Part shown: piece after piece, positions 7,782 to 16,212 of the stretch
Numbering within the stretch: position 1 is the first letter of the stretch
Layout of the letters: every line of letters starts with the position of its first letter
From: CAZMRQ01 sp964568795
GTDB lineage: Bacteria; Pseudomonadota; Gammaproteobacteria; Comchoanobacterales; Comchoanobacteraceae
Assembly: GCA_964568795.1 (NCBI GenBank)
Contig: CAZMRQ010000013.1
Location: 1 to 29,275 of the forward strand
DNA length: 29,275 nt
Reading direction: 5' to 3'
The notes under the pieces: model-generated
What the model saw: only the letters and a program-made list of their open reading frames with translations
Database searches by the model: none
What the model was told of the DNA's origin: nothing
Made by a program: the position numbers and the translations under genes

Positions 7782-8336
7782 ATGAGTTCACGCCAAGACA
7801 CACGTACGCGAATGTTGCGTCAACTAAATGGTCAAAAGACAATTAATGTTGATTGGACCAGTGTGACCGCTTATTGCCATGCATTTTCTTCTCTGAGCTT
7901 CTTTTCACCACTTTCAGGGGAACCACCAGTTGATGTATTTGCACAATTTTTTCGTCAAAGAGATCACTCTACAGCACTGCCGGTGATTATTGGTCAAGAT
8001 ATGTTTATGCGCGAAGTCAAAGATGAAACGCCGATGCAAGAAGACTCACTTGGATTTTTCTATCCTCTTCAGGGAAAAAAGATGGAAGTGGAGCTGGCTC
8101 TGGTGCCTTTGGTAGCAGTCAGTAAAAAGGGTGATCGTTTAGGGCGAGGAGGCGGCTACTATGATCGATACTTTGCTGCACACCATTGCCACAGACTAGG
8201 GATAGGCTGGCAGTGGCAGCTGACAGATTCATGGCCAGTAGAATACTGGGATCAACGCTTGCACGCCTGTTTTCTATTTGATGATGTTGGCCGGGCTACA
8301 CTCTATCAATTTGGAGAAAATAATGTTATGGATTAA
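7782..8336 (+). CDS. ygfA: 5-formyltetrahydrofolate cyclo-ligase
   Basis: Converts 5-formyl-THF to 5,10-methenyl-THF with ATP, a folate salvage step in the cytosol. The family signature LGRGGGYYDRYF is clear near residue 125, with the preceding VPLVAVSKKGDR, and the basic N-terminus RTRMLRQLNG fits the R..(L/M)R consensus. Length 184 residues is normal. I take the ATG at 7782 over the TTG one codon earlier. The start is only about five bases past the predicted closing stem of 6S RNA, so the mRNA and 6S RNA must share or split a transcript, as in E. coli ssrS-ygfA. Its 3' end overlaps hemJ by 14 bases. Confidence 0.92.
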   Translation: MSSRQDTRTRMLRQLNGQKTINVDWTSVTAYCHAFSSLSFFSPLSGEPPVDVFAQFFRQRDHSTALPVIIGQDMFMREVKDETPMQEDSLGFFYPLQGKKMEVELALVPLVAVSKKGDRLGRGGGYYDRYFAAHHCHRLGIGWQWQLTDSWPVEYWDQRLHACFLFDDVGRATLYQFGENNVMD

Positions 8337-8748
8337 AGCCGGTCATATTATCTTTGTGATTACCTGGTTTGCAGCTTTGTTTTATCTGCCTCGGTTGTTT
8401 GTCTACCAAGTGGAAAGCCCTCATCCCCAGGTGCATGCGACCTTGCGGATTATGCAAAGAAAGTTGTATTATTATATTATGTGGCCAAGTTCAGTAGCAG
8501 CAACAGGATTTGGTTTGGTCCTTTTCTGGCCGTACCACGCATTTTATAGCCATGCCAGTTGGATGCAATTAAAGTTACTTATGGTGCTAGTCTTGTGGTG
8601 TTTTCAAATATCTTGTGGTCATTACCGTCAGTTATTACTGAAAGATGAATCGTGGCCTAGTGGGCGATTTTTTCGTATATACAACGAAATACCAACACTG
8701 GTTTTATTTGTAACGGTGATTGCAGTAGTGATCAAGCCATGGCTCTAG
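8323..8748 (+). CDS. hemJ: Protoporphyrinogen IX oxidase, HemJ type
   Basis: Membrane enzyme of the UPF0093/HemJ family catalysing the penultimate haem step, protoporphyrinogen to protoporphyrin. The N-terminus LWIKAGHIIFVITWFAALFYLPRLFVY is characteristic, with the conserved histidine at residue 8 and the FYLPRLFVY block; WMQLKL and the four hydrophobic segments follow. Length is 141 residues, as expected. The ATG at 8323 is chosen over an earlier in-frame start (8278) because a Shine-Dalgarno GGAG sits at 8313-8316 and the family begins here. It overlaps the 5-FCL stop by 14 bases, implying coupling. It faces asd convergently. Confidence 0.92.
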   Translation: MLWIKAGHIIFVITWFAALFYLPRLFVYQVESPHPQVHATLRIMQRKLYYYIMWPSSVAATGFGLVLFWPYHAFYSHASWMQLKLLMVLVLWCFQISCGHYRQLLLKDESWPSGRFFRIYNEIPTLVLFVTVIAVVIKPWL

Positions 8749-8817
8749 AATGCAATGCCGGGTTAAAGAGTGTTATGAGATATCTGGAGGTCTCAGACAG
8801 TATATTCTTTCTTACAA

Positions 8818-9834
8818 TCAAGTCATCACTTTAGATTGTAGAATGCAATGCTGGCACAGCAGCTTTAGCGTATCTATGAGTGGCTTGGCTGCGCCCCATT
8901 GCAGTTGGTCCCCAATGGTGTAAAGACTAAACTGAGTGGTACTGAGCTGCCTGATTCGGCCTGTATGTATCACGTGTTGGTCAAACACTGCTTGAGGGCT
9001 AAGCATTGTTTTTGTTTCTTCTTCGTTATTTTCTATCAATTTGTGCCATTTGTGTGGAAGATAGCTGATGAATTGATCAAGGCTTGTGGGCTGATTAAGG
9101 GTGACAAACACAGTTTGTGCATGAGTTCTGAGTATAGGAACTCTCACGCAGACAGCATGTAGGTCAATGTTCTGTCCAGTGATTTTCTTGATCTCTTGAG
9201 ACATTTTAAACTCTTCTTTAGTTTGCCCATTGGGCATAGCTTTATCGATCCATGGGGTCAGTTGTTGCAAGACATCATTGTCACGGTTCTCAGCCATAAA
9301 TGTCAGAGGTTCTGCCGCTACTTGGGTGTTATTTGCAAGAGCCGCCTGGTAAGAGTTTAATGCTTGTTTGCCAGCTCCTGATAACGATTGGTAAGTGGAT
9401 ATGGCCAGTTGATCAATGAGTTTGTGTTTGAGTAGGCCATGCAAAGCAATGCATAAAAGACTTGTTGTGCAATTGGGTCCACTGAAATTTTTTCCTTCCT
9501 GGGCCAAGTGTTTTTTAATATGGGATTCATTGACTGGAGGCAAGGCCAAACAAGTGTCTTCTTGATAGCGTAGGGCTGAACTTGCATCGAGCCAATAACC
9601 ATTCCAGCCTTGTTGTCTCAGAAGCGGCAAAACTTGATGCGTGTATTGGCTGGTAGCCATCGATACAATAATAGCCATGTGATGGAGTCTATCAATGTCA
9701 TAGCAATCATCGAATTGATCTTGCCGACGGGTCAAGAAATGAGTCTGATGTTGGATTAACTCAGATGTTCGGTATTGTGGCATGAATACCTGTCCAACAA
9801 GACTGTTATGCCCCACGATGCCAATGTTAATCAT
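8818..9834 (-). CDS. asd: Aspartate-semialdehyde dehydrogenase
   Basis: NADPH-dependent reduction of aspartyl phosphate, the shared step to lysine/DAP, methionine and threonine. The NADP motif GIVGHNSLVGQVF opens the protein; the catalytic cysteine is C122 in GPNCTTSLL, and the catalytic histidine is H238 in RVPILRTHAQ. The end WGAAKPL matches the gammaproteobacterial (E. coli-like) type. Length 338 residues is a little below E. coli (367). A modest Shine-Dalgarno CAGG precedes the ATG. It lies downstream of the ankyrin gene with 39 bases between and converges with hemJ; a weak inverted repeat TGAGA/TCTCA (8776-8795) lies between the two without a T run. Confidence 0.94.
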   Translation of the reverse strand: MINIGIVGHNSLVGQVFMPQYRTSELIQHQTHFLTRRQDQFDDCYDIDRLHHMAIIVSMATSQYTHQVLPLLRQQGWNGYWLDASSALRYQEDTCLALPPVNESHIKKHLAQEGKNFSGPNCTTSLLCIALHGLLKHKLIDQLAISTYQSLSGAGKQALNSYQAALANNTQVAAEPLTFMAENRDNDVLQQLTPWIDKAMPNGQTKEEFKMSQEIKKITGQNIDLHAVCVRVPILRTHAQTVFVTLNQPTSLDQFISYLPHKWHKLIENNEEETKTMLSPQAVFDQHVIHTGRIRQLSTTQFSLYTIGDQLQWGAAKPLIDTLKLLCQHCILQSKVMT

Positions 9835-9873
9835 TGTATTAACCTGATTATTTTAGATAATATAGCCAGTTAA

Positions 9874-12800
9874 CTAGTGGAGTTCAAGTGGGGCTACATT
9901 CTGTAACGCAACGTTTTCTAGATTAGCACTATGCGATTGCAGCAATTGTCGCAGTTGATAGGACTGTTGATATATAGAATAGTCGGTTAATGAGTGGTCT
10001 TGGTTATCAATGCAGTTCACGTCTGCCCCCCGTGATAGAAGTAGCTTTGTCATGGACAAGCAATGGTTTTCAACTGCAGTAGCCAGGAGTGTATAACCAC
10101 GTTCATTGCGTTGTTCGATGAATAAAGGTTTCTTGTTGAGTACAGCAGTTAATAGCTTTCTGTTATTCGTTGTGATCAGGGAGTGCAATGTTGCTTTTTG
10201 ATCCTGATTGCAGGCTAATAAAAGCGTGCTAACGTCATTGGCAGCAATAGCTTTTTTTAATAGGTCCATTGCAGATAACTTATAATGTTTCAGTAGTAGC
10301 TTGATGCATTGCTTTTGCTCTTTGTTGGTATGAGTTTGCATGCATTTGTTTGCCTGCTCTTGTGTCATGGTTGCTTTTGATGCGATTAAGTCTTTGACAG
10401 TAATAAAATCACCCAACTGGCACGCCATTTGTAAAGCAGAGCCATGTTCAGGATGTTGGTAGTTGATCATGACTCTTTTTCTAATTAGAAAGGCAATAAT
10501 TGGACGGGATTGCTGGGTAATGGCATGTTGAAGCAGAGAATACTGACGGTCATTGGTGATGTTCAGCTGTTCTCTCGTTGCAGCATGAGATAAAATACGT
10601 CTCTGATGGTAGTTAATTGTGCCAAAAACTATAGCTTTCCAGGTTGCATTCTGAGTTGAGTGTGTATCGAGCGCAAGTATTAACCATTCGCGGATGTGTT
10701 CAGATTGAGTCGATTTCTTAAGTTTGTTGTATATACTGGCAATGCAACATTTAGTCGAGTCAATATGAGTCAGCCCATGCCCATTCATAATCAGCATTTT
10801 TACAATGAGATGGTCATTTTGTGCCAATGCCATTTGCAGTGGAATGTTTCCGTCGTTATCTGCTACATTTAGTTTATAATCTTGAAGGAATGGGGACAAG
10901 CAGGTAGGACGGTACTGTTGCGCCAAGGAAAGATGCAGGGCATTTTGTCCTCGGTTATTTTGTGTGCATGGATTAGCCCCGTTGTCAAGCAAGGAGGAGA
11001 CAATCGGAGTGTCTTCATTGATGATGGCATAATGCAAGGCTGTGCGCCCGGAGTAATCCCGTATTTCAGGATCAATAACCCGAGTGGTTAAAGTGAAGAT
11101 AAGATCTACTCGACCCAGTTCTGTCGCGTAGTGCAGTGCGGTTTTTCCTTGGAAATCTGTTGCCTGGGCTTGCTGGGTATTCATGTGGGGAATAATCTGT
11201 AGAAGATTGGGATTATCTAAGACAACACCTTGGATGAGGGCGTTTGTGCCATCGGATCGTTTTTGGTAGCCCAATTCGGCAGGGCACTCAAGAAGAGCAC
11301 CAATAGCGATGTCGTTCCCCTCTTTGAGAGCACACATGAGTGCGGATTCATCAAAGTGAGTTTTTAGATGTTCTTCGGCTCCGTTTTCTATTAGCTCGTT
11401 CATAAGAGGGAGATGCGCATCTTTGATTGCGGCATTAAGGGCCACAGCTCTATCGATGCTGGTCCATTGATGATAGCAATCAAGAGCATGTTCTATGACA
11501 TGAGAGCTCCAGGAGCAGATGTGTTCAAAACTGCCAAGGAGGCATTTGACGTCTATGTTGCTTTCGGGGCTTATGCTAGTAAGGACCATATAAGTTTCTT
11601 TTTTCCATTGATCAATCATTTGCTTGGTGAGAAGCCGATCATCGTCATGATAACATTGAAGTTTTTCATCTATTTGGCTGGGGCATAGAAGCATGGATCG
11701 GTATTCTATTGGGACAGACATCAGACTAAGTGTGTCGGTGAAAGTCTCAAAAATATCCCAAAGCTGGTTTCTAGACCAAGGGTGTTCGAATAAGTGTTTT
11801 GTTAAGTATAAGTGCTCAAAGCCAAGTCTACTAAATAGATTTTCTTTTACTGCTTTGATGGTTCTATTGCATAACCCTTTTTTCATTTCTGTACTTAGGT
11901 TTTTTGTTTCCAGGGCATTTTCTCTGGCTATAATGGCAAAGCCGTTTCGTTCATAGCCCATTTCATTGAGAAGCTCTGTATAGAGCAATGAGTAAAACAG
12001 TACAGTGGGTTTGTCATTGTCTTTAAAGTAGAGCAAATTACTATTTAAGCATTCCAATAATAAGCAGGGATAATCTTTTTCCATAGAAAAGTCTAAGAGT
12101 GGCCACATGTAGTCAAGAAGGCGTTCTTCAATGCCTTGAGGGCAACTGCTTTCATCATCAAAGATTTCGCCAGCTTGCTCAAAAGCCAACCGCGATTCAA
12201 GCAAGGATTGTGCCAGATTTTCTACTATCCCTTTCTGTAGATGGTAACTGACTATTGCGGGGAGATAGGGTTTAATAAAGGTTATATTATTTTTTGCAAA
12301 CAGTTGCTTTAATCTGTCTAGATATTCTCGGGTGAGGTGGCAATAATGACGTCTGAGCGTTCCTAGCTCAACTTGTCTATGGGGAGGAGTGATGACATTA
12401 GGGAAGCACTTTTGTGCTTGTTCTTGAGCCCATTCAGGTCTTGCGATAAAATCAGAGTTGTGGGGGATTACTGCCATGATTTCTGCAAGCGACTGATTGA
12501 AATTAAGGTCACTTTGCATTTGACTAAGTTCATTTTTGACTAGGTGTCTTTGATGAATAAATCGGCTATGGTGAACGTCAGTGTCATTCGTTTCAATGTT
12601 AAGCTGGAAGATAGATAGCGCTTTGTCACTGAGTATACGCAGCAGCGGGTTCATCGCAATAGTAGAAAAAAAATCAGACAAGCTCTCATCATTTATAAAG
12701 TCTCTTATGAGGGAAGGGTCAGCTGATTGGACTATTAGGGGGCATTTTTCAATGCAAGCAAGTTGTGTGCTAAGCTCTTCTGAAAAAAATGAGTCTAAAA

Positions 12801-13101
12801 CACGGTTATTTTCTACCTTAAATCGTGTGAGTTCAGGCTTCATTAAGTAGTCAGTGAGCAGCATAGCATTGCTTTTCATAAGAGGAGATTGATAGCTTCT
12901 CTGTTCCAACAATTCAACAAATTGTTGAAATTTATTGAATTCTTTTTCAAACAAATGATCAATTTCGGCAAGGAGTTTGCGCGGATCAACAATGAATGTG
13001 TCAAGGCGAAGGTGTTCCACGAGAAGATAAAATAAGTTATCTATTTTTTTTGATGACTTGATTCTCCTAACTAGATTCTTTGTTCCATTTTTCTTGCCCA
13101 T
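9874..13101 (-). CDS. Large ankyrin-repeat protein, candidate host-interaction protein
   Basis: A 1075-residue protein. Residues 1-540 are alpha-helical looking and match no family I know; there is no signal peptide or membrane segment. From about 550 onward ankyrin repeats are visible: a helical start at 553-580, 585-610, 617-645, then clear repeats at 650-680 (GKTALHYATELGRVDLI), 684-714 (GRTALHYAIINED, LLDNGAN), 718-748 (GQNALHLSLAQ) and 751-780; two more groups lie at 855-912 and 1001-1060 (GYTLLATAVE, LLSRGADVN). A good ribosome site AAGGAG sits 8 bases before the ATG. It interrupts housekeeping genes (rsmJ upstream, asd downstream). In Legionella- and Coxiella-like bacteria such proteins are often secreted effectors; that role is inference here. 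Confidence 0.9.
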   Translation of the reverse strand: MGKKNGTKNLVRRIKSSKKIDNLFYLLVEHLRLDTFIVDPRKLLAEIDHLFEKEFNKFQQFVELLEQRSYQSPLMKSNAMLLTDYLMKPELTRFKVENNRVLDSFFSEELSTQLACIEKCPLIVQSADPSLIRDFINDESLSDFFSTIAMNPLLRILSDKALSIFQLNIETNDTDVHHSRFIHQRHLVKNELSQMQSDLNFNQSLAEIMAVIPHNSDFIARPEWAQEQAQKCFPNVITPPHRQVELGTLRRHYCHLTREYLDRLKQLFAKNNITFIKPYLPAIVSYHLQKGIVENLAQSLLESRLAFEQAGEIFDDESSCPQGIEERLLDYMWPLLDFSMEKDYPCLLLECLNSNLLYFKDNDKPTVLFYSLLYTELLNEMGYERNGFAIIARENALETKNLSTEMKKGLCNRTIKAVKENLFSRLGFEHLYLTKHLFEHPWSRNQLWDIFETFTDTLSLMSVPIEYRSMLLCPSQIDEKLQCYHDDDRLLTKQMIDQWKKETYMVLTSISPESNIDVKCLLGSFEHICSWSSHVIEHALDCYHQWTSIDRAVALNAAIKDAHLPLMNELIENGAEEHLKTHFDESALMCALKEGNDIAIGALLECPAELGYQKRSDGTNALIQGVVLDNPNLLQIIPHMNTQQAQATDFQGKTALHYATELGRVDLIFTLTTRVIDPEIRDYSGRTALHYAIINEDTPIVSSLLDNGANPCTQNNRGQNALHLSLAQQYRPTCLSPFLQDYKLNVADNDGNIPLQMALAQNDHLIVKMLIMNGHGLTHIDSTKCCIASIYNKLKKSTQSEHIREWLILALDTHSTQNATWKAIVFGTINYHQRRILSHAATREQLNITNDRQYSLLQHAITQQSRPIIAFLIRKRVMINYQHPEHGSALQMACQLGDFITVKDLIASKATMTQEQANKCMQTHTNKEQKQCIKLLLKHYKLSAMDLLKKAIAANDVSTLLLACNQDQKATLHSLITTNNRKLLTAVLNKKPLFIEQRNERGYTLLATAVENHCLSMTKLLLSRGADVNCIDNQDHSLTDYSIYQQSYQLRQLLQSHSANLENVALQNVAPLELH

Positions 13102-13164
13102 ATCAGTGCTCCTTATTCTTTTAAGGACGATAGTAGCAGTTGAAAATTAAGAGCAGATTAAGAC

Positions 13165-13854
13165 TTAGTCTATTTTAGTCCAAAGGGGGTTTTGTTTCCA
13201 GGGGGGGTGTTTTAGATAGATTAGTTTGGCATTAATCTTCTGGGCATGGGCGATTAAACCATGCTCACTTGTCAATGAATCGTTTTGGGTGAGATGTTGC
13301 AGTAGCTGACTGTATTTATTAGGCTTTGCTGTTTTGGGGTGAGGGGGAAACATCGGATCTATCAGGACAATATTAGCCTGTTGACAGGCTTCAAAATGCT
13401 GGTGGAATACGTGCCATTTTGGAATATGTTGACTTTGCCATGTTGCTATGGCTGCGCATAAGGGGTTTTGCTCGTAGCTGTTAATCGTGCATTCAGGAGC
13501 GTAGTGTTGGCAAAACAGAGCAAGTAGAAGGCTGTCACGTCCAAGGCCGCATGTGGCATCAGTTATGATTTGGTTGTCATTTTTTTTGATGATGCGTTTG
13601 ATGAGACGTATCAAGGGATGCTGGTGAGGTATGTGGTGGTACCACAGCTTAAATTGCCCATCAGGACCGAGTATGCAGTGCATGCCCTGGTAGATGATTT
13701 CTAAACGAGATGAATGCATGTTAATACAGCATTGTTTTGGCAAGGGGTCATGACAGAGCTTAGCTTGAATGCCATGTTCAATGAGCCAGTCAAGGGTAGA
13801 AACCTTTTGACTAACAATGTGATTTAATAATAAAGATGATCGAGAGTGAGGCAT
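13165..13854 (-). CDS. rsmJ: 16S rRNA (guanine-1516-N2)-methyltransferase RsmJ
   Basis: SAM-dependent methylation of G1516 in 16S rRNA. The SAM-binding motif ITDATCGLGRDSLLLA and the active-site block VLIDPMFPPHPKTAKPNK are characteristic of RsmJ (family form DATAGLGRD and LDPMYP). Length 229 residues is slightly short of about 250. The start ATG at 13854 lies 31 bases inside the 3' end of the heme O synthase gene; no better start exists before residue 46, which would remove conserved sequence, so the overlap is probably real. It forms the last gene of the ctaA-cyoE-rsmJ run. Confidence 0.88.
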   Translation of the reverse strand: MPHSRSSLLLNHIVSQKVSTLDWLIEHGIQAKLCHDPLPKQCCINMHSSRLEIIYQGMHCILGPDGQFKLWYHHIPHQHPLIRLIKRIIKKNDNQIITDATCGLGRDSLLLALFCQHYAPECTINSYEQNPLCAAIATWQSQHIPKWHVFHQHFEACQQANIVLIDPMFPPHPKTAKPNKYSQLLQHLTQNDSLTSEHGLIAHAQKINAKLIYLKHPPWKQNPLWTKID

Positions 13855-14690
13855 AGGAATAGCAGTCCTAAATAAGACATAGAGTCATAGAATAGTCTCA
13901 TAGGGTCTATCGATTTTGGCTGACGCCATAAAGTCCATGCCAGCCAACCAAATCGTATGTTAAGTAAATTGACGCCCAGTAAGTAGGGCCAATGACCGAG
14001 GCCTATCAAGTATGGGAGTTGGCTAGCTGCAATGAGTTGGACAGTGTACAACCAAATGTGCAGTCGTGTCATTTGGTCACCATACACAAGTGGAAACATC
14101 GGCAGTCCTGCATGGGCATAATCTTTCTTTTTAGCCAGTGCCAGTGACCAGAAATGTGGGGGTGTCCAGCTGAATACGATTAGCACGAGCAACAACGGTG
14201 CAGCACTGAGCTCTCCGGTGACAGCACACCAGCCCAATGCCGGGGGAAATGCACCAAAAAGTCCGCCAATAACGATATTTTGTGGTGTTCTTGGTTTGAG
14301 GAAAAGTGTGTAAATAATACTATAGCCAAACATGGTCAGGCATGTTAGTACCCAGGTGAGGGCATTGGTCTGTGTGAGCAGAATAACAGTGCCAGTCAGA
14401 CACATTGCTATAATCACTAGCTGCAGTTGCTGTGGAGAGATGATGCCTTTTACCAGCGGTCTTTGTTGTGTGCGTGTCATGTGTTTGTCTATTTTCTTCT
14501 CAAAGAGCTGGTTGCATCCTCCTCCAGCACAAGCTATCAAACCAATGCCACCCAGTGCACTGCATGCTTGCCAGAGGGTGTAGTGTACTTTTGTCAAGAC
14601 CATTCCTGCCCAAGCAGTGAGTATCATGAGCAGTACAACGCGTAGTTTTAGAACTTTAGCCCAGTGTTGCCAATTAGCTGTGTGGGTCAT
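13824..14690 (-). CDS. cyoE: Protoheme IX farnesyltransferase (heme O synthase)
   Basis: Integral membrane UbiA-family prenyltransferase that adds farnesyl to heme B, giving heme O for terminal oxidases. The first polyprenyl-diphosphate motif is NQLFEKKIDKHMTRTQQRPL (from residue 60; the first Asp of the common NxxxDxxxD is Glu). A second conserved block VFSWTPPHFWSLALAKKKDY with GLPMFPLVYG is diagnostic. About eight hydrophobic segments fit; 288 residues is normal. It overlaps the heme A synthase gene by 17 bases upstream and rsmJ by 31 downstream. Because it follows heme A synthase, ctaB would be an equally good name. Confidence 0.94.
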   Translation of the reverse strand: MTHTANWQHWAKVLKLRVVLLMILTAWAGMVLTKVHYTLWQACSALGGIGLIACAGGGCNQLFEKKIDKHMTRTQQRPLVKGIISPQQLQLVIIAMCLTGTVILLTQTNALTWVLTCLTMFGYSIIYTLFLKPRTPQNIVIGGLFGAFPPALGWCAVTGELSAAPLLLVLIVFSWTPPHFWSLALAKKKDYAHAGLPMFPLVYGDQMTRLHIWLYTVQLIAASQLPYLIGLGHWPYLLGVNLLNIRFGWLAWTLWRQPKSIDPMRLFYDSMSYLGLLFLCLTLDHLYY

Positions 14691-15624
14691 GGTGTATCCT
14701 GACTTGGTGGTAAAGGTATATCAGTGCAAGCAAGCAGCTTAGTGCAATGGCATTGTGGGCAGTAGCAATAGATAGGGGCAATATCCAAATAATGTTAAGA
14801 ATGCCAAAAGTTGCTTGGCAGATAAAGGAAACAACGCAAAAGACAACCGCTTTTTTAATAGCAGGGTTTGACTTTTTTCGCCAGGTGTAAACTATAAGAA
14901 AACCGAAGATCAGACCTGTCAATACGCCAACATAGCGATGGAGCATGTGTATTGATGACCTTGCAATGATGCCAAGACGTCCTCCTTCATGGTTTGCGCC
15001 AATCGGGAGTTGAAGGTCAATTGCTGCAGCCCAATCGATGCTTGGAAAGCTAACGCCTTGGCAGTAGGGGAAGTCAGGGCAAATAAGTGCAGCATAGTTG
15101 GCGCTTGTCCATCCGCCACAGATGCATTGCAGAATGGTGCAGATGAATACAAGAGACCATAAGGCTTTGAAAATTCGACTGACAGAGTGTCCCGCAGGAC
15201 GTCTAAGACAGTGGTGCCATAGAAGGCAGGTGATTGCCATGCCGCCAATAAGGTGAGGCATGACTGCCAGAGGGTGCAATTTCCATGTGACTGTAAATGC
15301 ACCAAAAGCTGCTTGGAGAATGACAAGCAAGCATAAAATAATGAGATCAGCGGATCTTTTTGGTTGCTGCCACCATTGGTAGGCAGCCCAAATAATGATG
15401 CCTGAGCCTAGCAGGCCTGCGGCATATCGGTGTATCATTTCAGCCCATGCCTTGGCAGCAGTAAAGCTAGGGTCATATGGGACTTGCGTAGGCACAAGCA
15501 ATTGCCCGTAGCATCCTGGCCAATCGGGGCAGCCAAGGCCGGAATGAGTGAGACGGGTGTATGCACCCAGAATGACAACGAATGCAGCAAAAATCACGAG
15601 CAGTATATTGATTTTTCTTTCCAT
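14674..15624 (-). CDS. ctaA: Heme A synthase (CtaA/COX15 family)
   Basis: Inner-membrane oxygenase converting heme O to heme A for aa3-type cytochrome oxidase. Visible: the first-helix motif GAYTRLTHSGLGCPDWPGCYG with the cysteine pair C32/C38, haem-ligand histidine H65 in EMIHRYAAGLLG, PHLIGG, a second cysteine pair in CPDFPYCQG, HMLHRYVGVLTG and TAHNAIALSC. Eight hydrophobic segments are apparent; 316 residues is typical. The gene follows the SCO-like gene by 9 bases and overlaps cyoE by 17, forming a haem A maturation operon. Presence of this enzyme implies an aa3-type oxidase elsewhere in the genome. Confidence 0.95.
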   Translation of the reverse strand: MERKINILLVIFAAFVVILGAYTRLTHSGLGCPDWPGCYGQLLVPTQVPYDPSFTAAKAWAEMIHRYAAGLLGSGIIIWAAYQWWQQPKRSADLIILCLLVILQAAFGAFTVTWKLHPLAVMPHLIGGMAITCLLWHHCLRRPAGHSVSRIFKALWSLVFICTILQCICGGWTSANYAALICPDFPYCQGVSFPSIDWAAAIDLQLPIGANHEGGRLGIIARSSIHMLHRYVGVLTGLIFGFLIVYTWRKKSNPAIKKAVVFCVVSFICQATFGILNIIWILPLSIATAHNAIALSCLLALIYLYHQVRIHHDPHS

Positions 15625-15633
15625 ATCATCTGC

Positions 15634-16158
15634 CTAACTGTTAAGTTGTCGTGAAGATTTAAGCAACTTATTTAAATCAGCAAATAATTTTTTTGGTACA
15701 TGCTCAGGCTTGTAGTGGAAGACAATGCGCCCAAGAGGGTCAACAATAAACCAATGGGCTTGCTGGGGGTCTAGCTGATAGGCTTTGAGAATGTCTGCTC
15801 TGCTTTTTAGCGGAGCGTAGGTGAAGTAGGGGTTTACCTTGGGTTTGTTGCGAGAATCGATCAAAGTGTAGTAAATGTGGACTTTGTTGGTTTGTTTTCC
15901 GAGTAAAATCTTAAGTTTTGCTAGCATATCTAAGTCTTTCCAGCAGCTTGCTTGGCAGATGGCATTTTGTGGGATGTAAAGCAATTGCCAGTTATGCTGT
16001 GGGTCTGCCAGATCTGGCCATGGCGGCTTATCTGCGAGAAGTTTGCCGTAGTGGGTGGGTTGGCCTATTTTATTAAAGTGCAGCAGCAGTAAAGAGCCAA
16101 ACAAAGGCAGAATAAAGGCTAAGCTAATTGCGAGAAGTGTCCTTTGCTTTGTGGTCAT
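15634..16158 (-). CDS. SCO-like thioredoxin-fold protein of the cytochrome oxidase cluster
   Basis: Membrane-anchored protein with one N-terminal hydrophobic segment (ISLAFILPLFGSLLLL) and a periplasmic domain. It contains CQASC, the CxxxC spacing used by SCO1/PrrC copper chaperones (C68 and C72 counted from the start chosen), followed by WKDLDMLAKLK and a late WFIVDPLGRIVFHY strand pattern seen in thioredoxin-like folds. In other proteobacteria a protein of this kind lies between SURF1 and heme A synthase. I prefer ATG 16158, with GGAA upstream and a promoter whose -10 covers the alternative ATG at 16188. Assignment to copper delivery is inference. Confidence 0.75.
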   Translation of the reverse strand: MTTKQRTLLAISLAFILPLFGSLLLLHFNKIGQPTHYGKLLADKPPWPDLADPQHNWQLLYIPQNAICQASCWKDLDMLAKLKILLGKQTNKVHIYYTLIDSRNKPKVNPYFTYAPLKSRADILKAYQLDPQQAHWFIVDPLGRIVFHYKPEHVPKKLFADLNKLLKSSRQLNS

Positions 16159-16183
16159 ACGAAGTTCCGCTTGAATATAGTCT

Positions 16184-16212
16184 AACATACATTAGCTGTG
16201 GGATGATGCCAA
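16184..16212 (-). promoter_or_regulatory. Probable promoter of the SCO-like/ctaA/cyoE/rsmJ operon
   Basis: On the minus strand TTGGCA (16212-16207), a 17-base spacer and TATGTT (16189-16184) predict a start near 16177. The upstream ATG at 16188 lies within the -10 element, so it would not be in the transcript; this supports translation from 16158. Confidence 0.5.

Noticed and set aside
7582..7782. 66-codon plus-strand reading frame between the zapA-position gene and the 5-FCL gene
   Set aside because: It coincides with the conserved 6S RNA, whose primary sequence blocks and closing stem explain the region; no ribosome site.
8776..8795. Possible terminator between hemJ and asd (TGAGA...TCTCA)
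   Set aside because: Only a 5-base stem with a 10-base loop and no T run on either strand.
8746..8851. 13-base direct repeat TAGAATGCAATGC at 8746-8758 and 8839-8851
   Set aside because: Short and only two copies, one at the hemJ end and one in the asd coding end; likely chance, with no other signs of an insertion.
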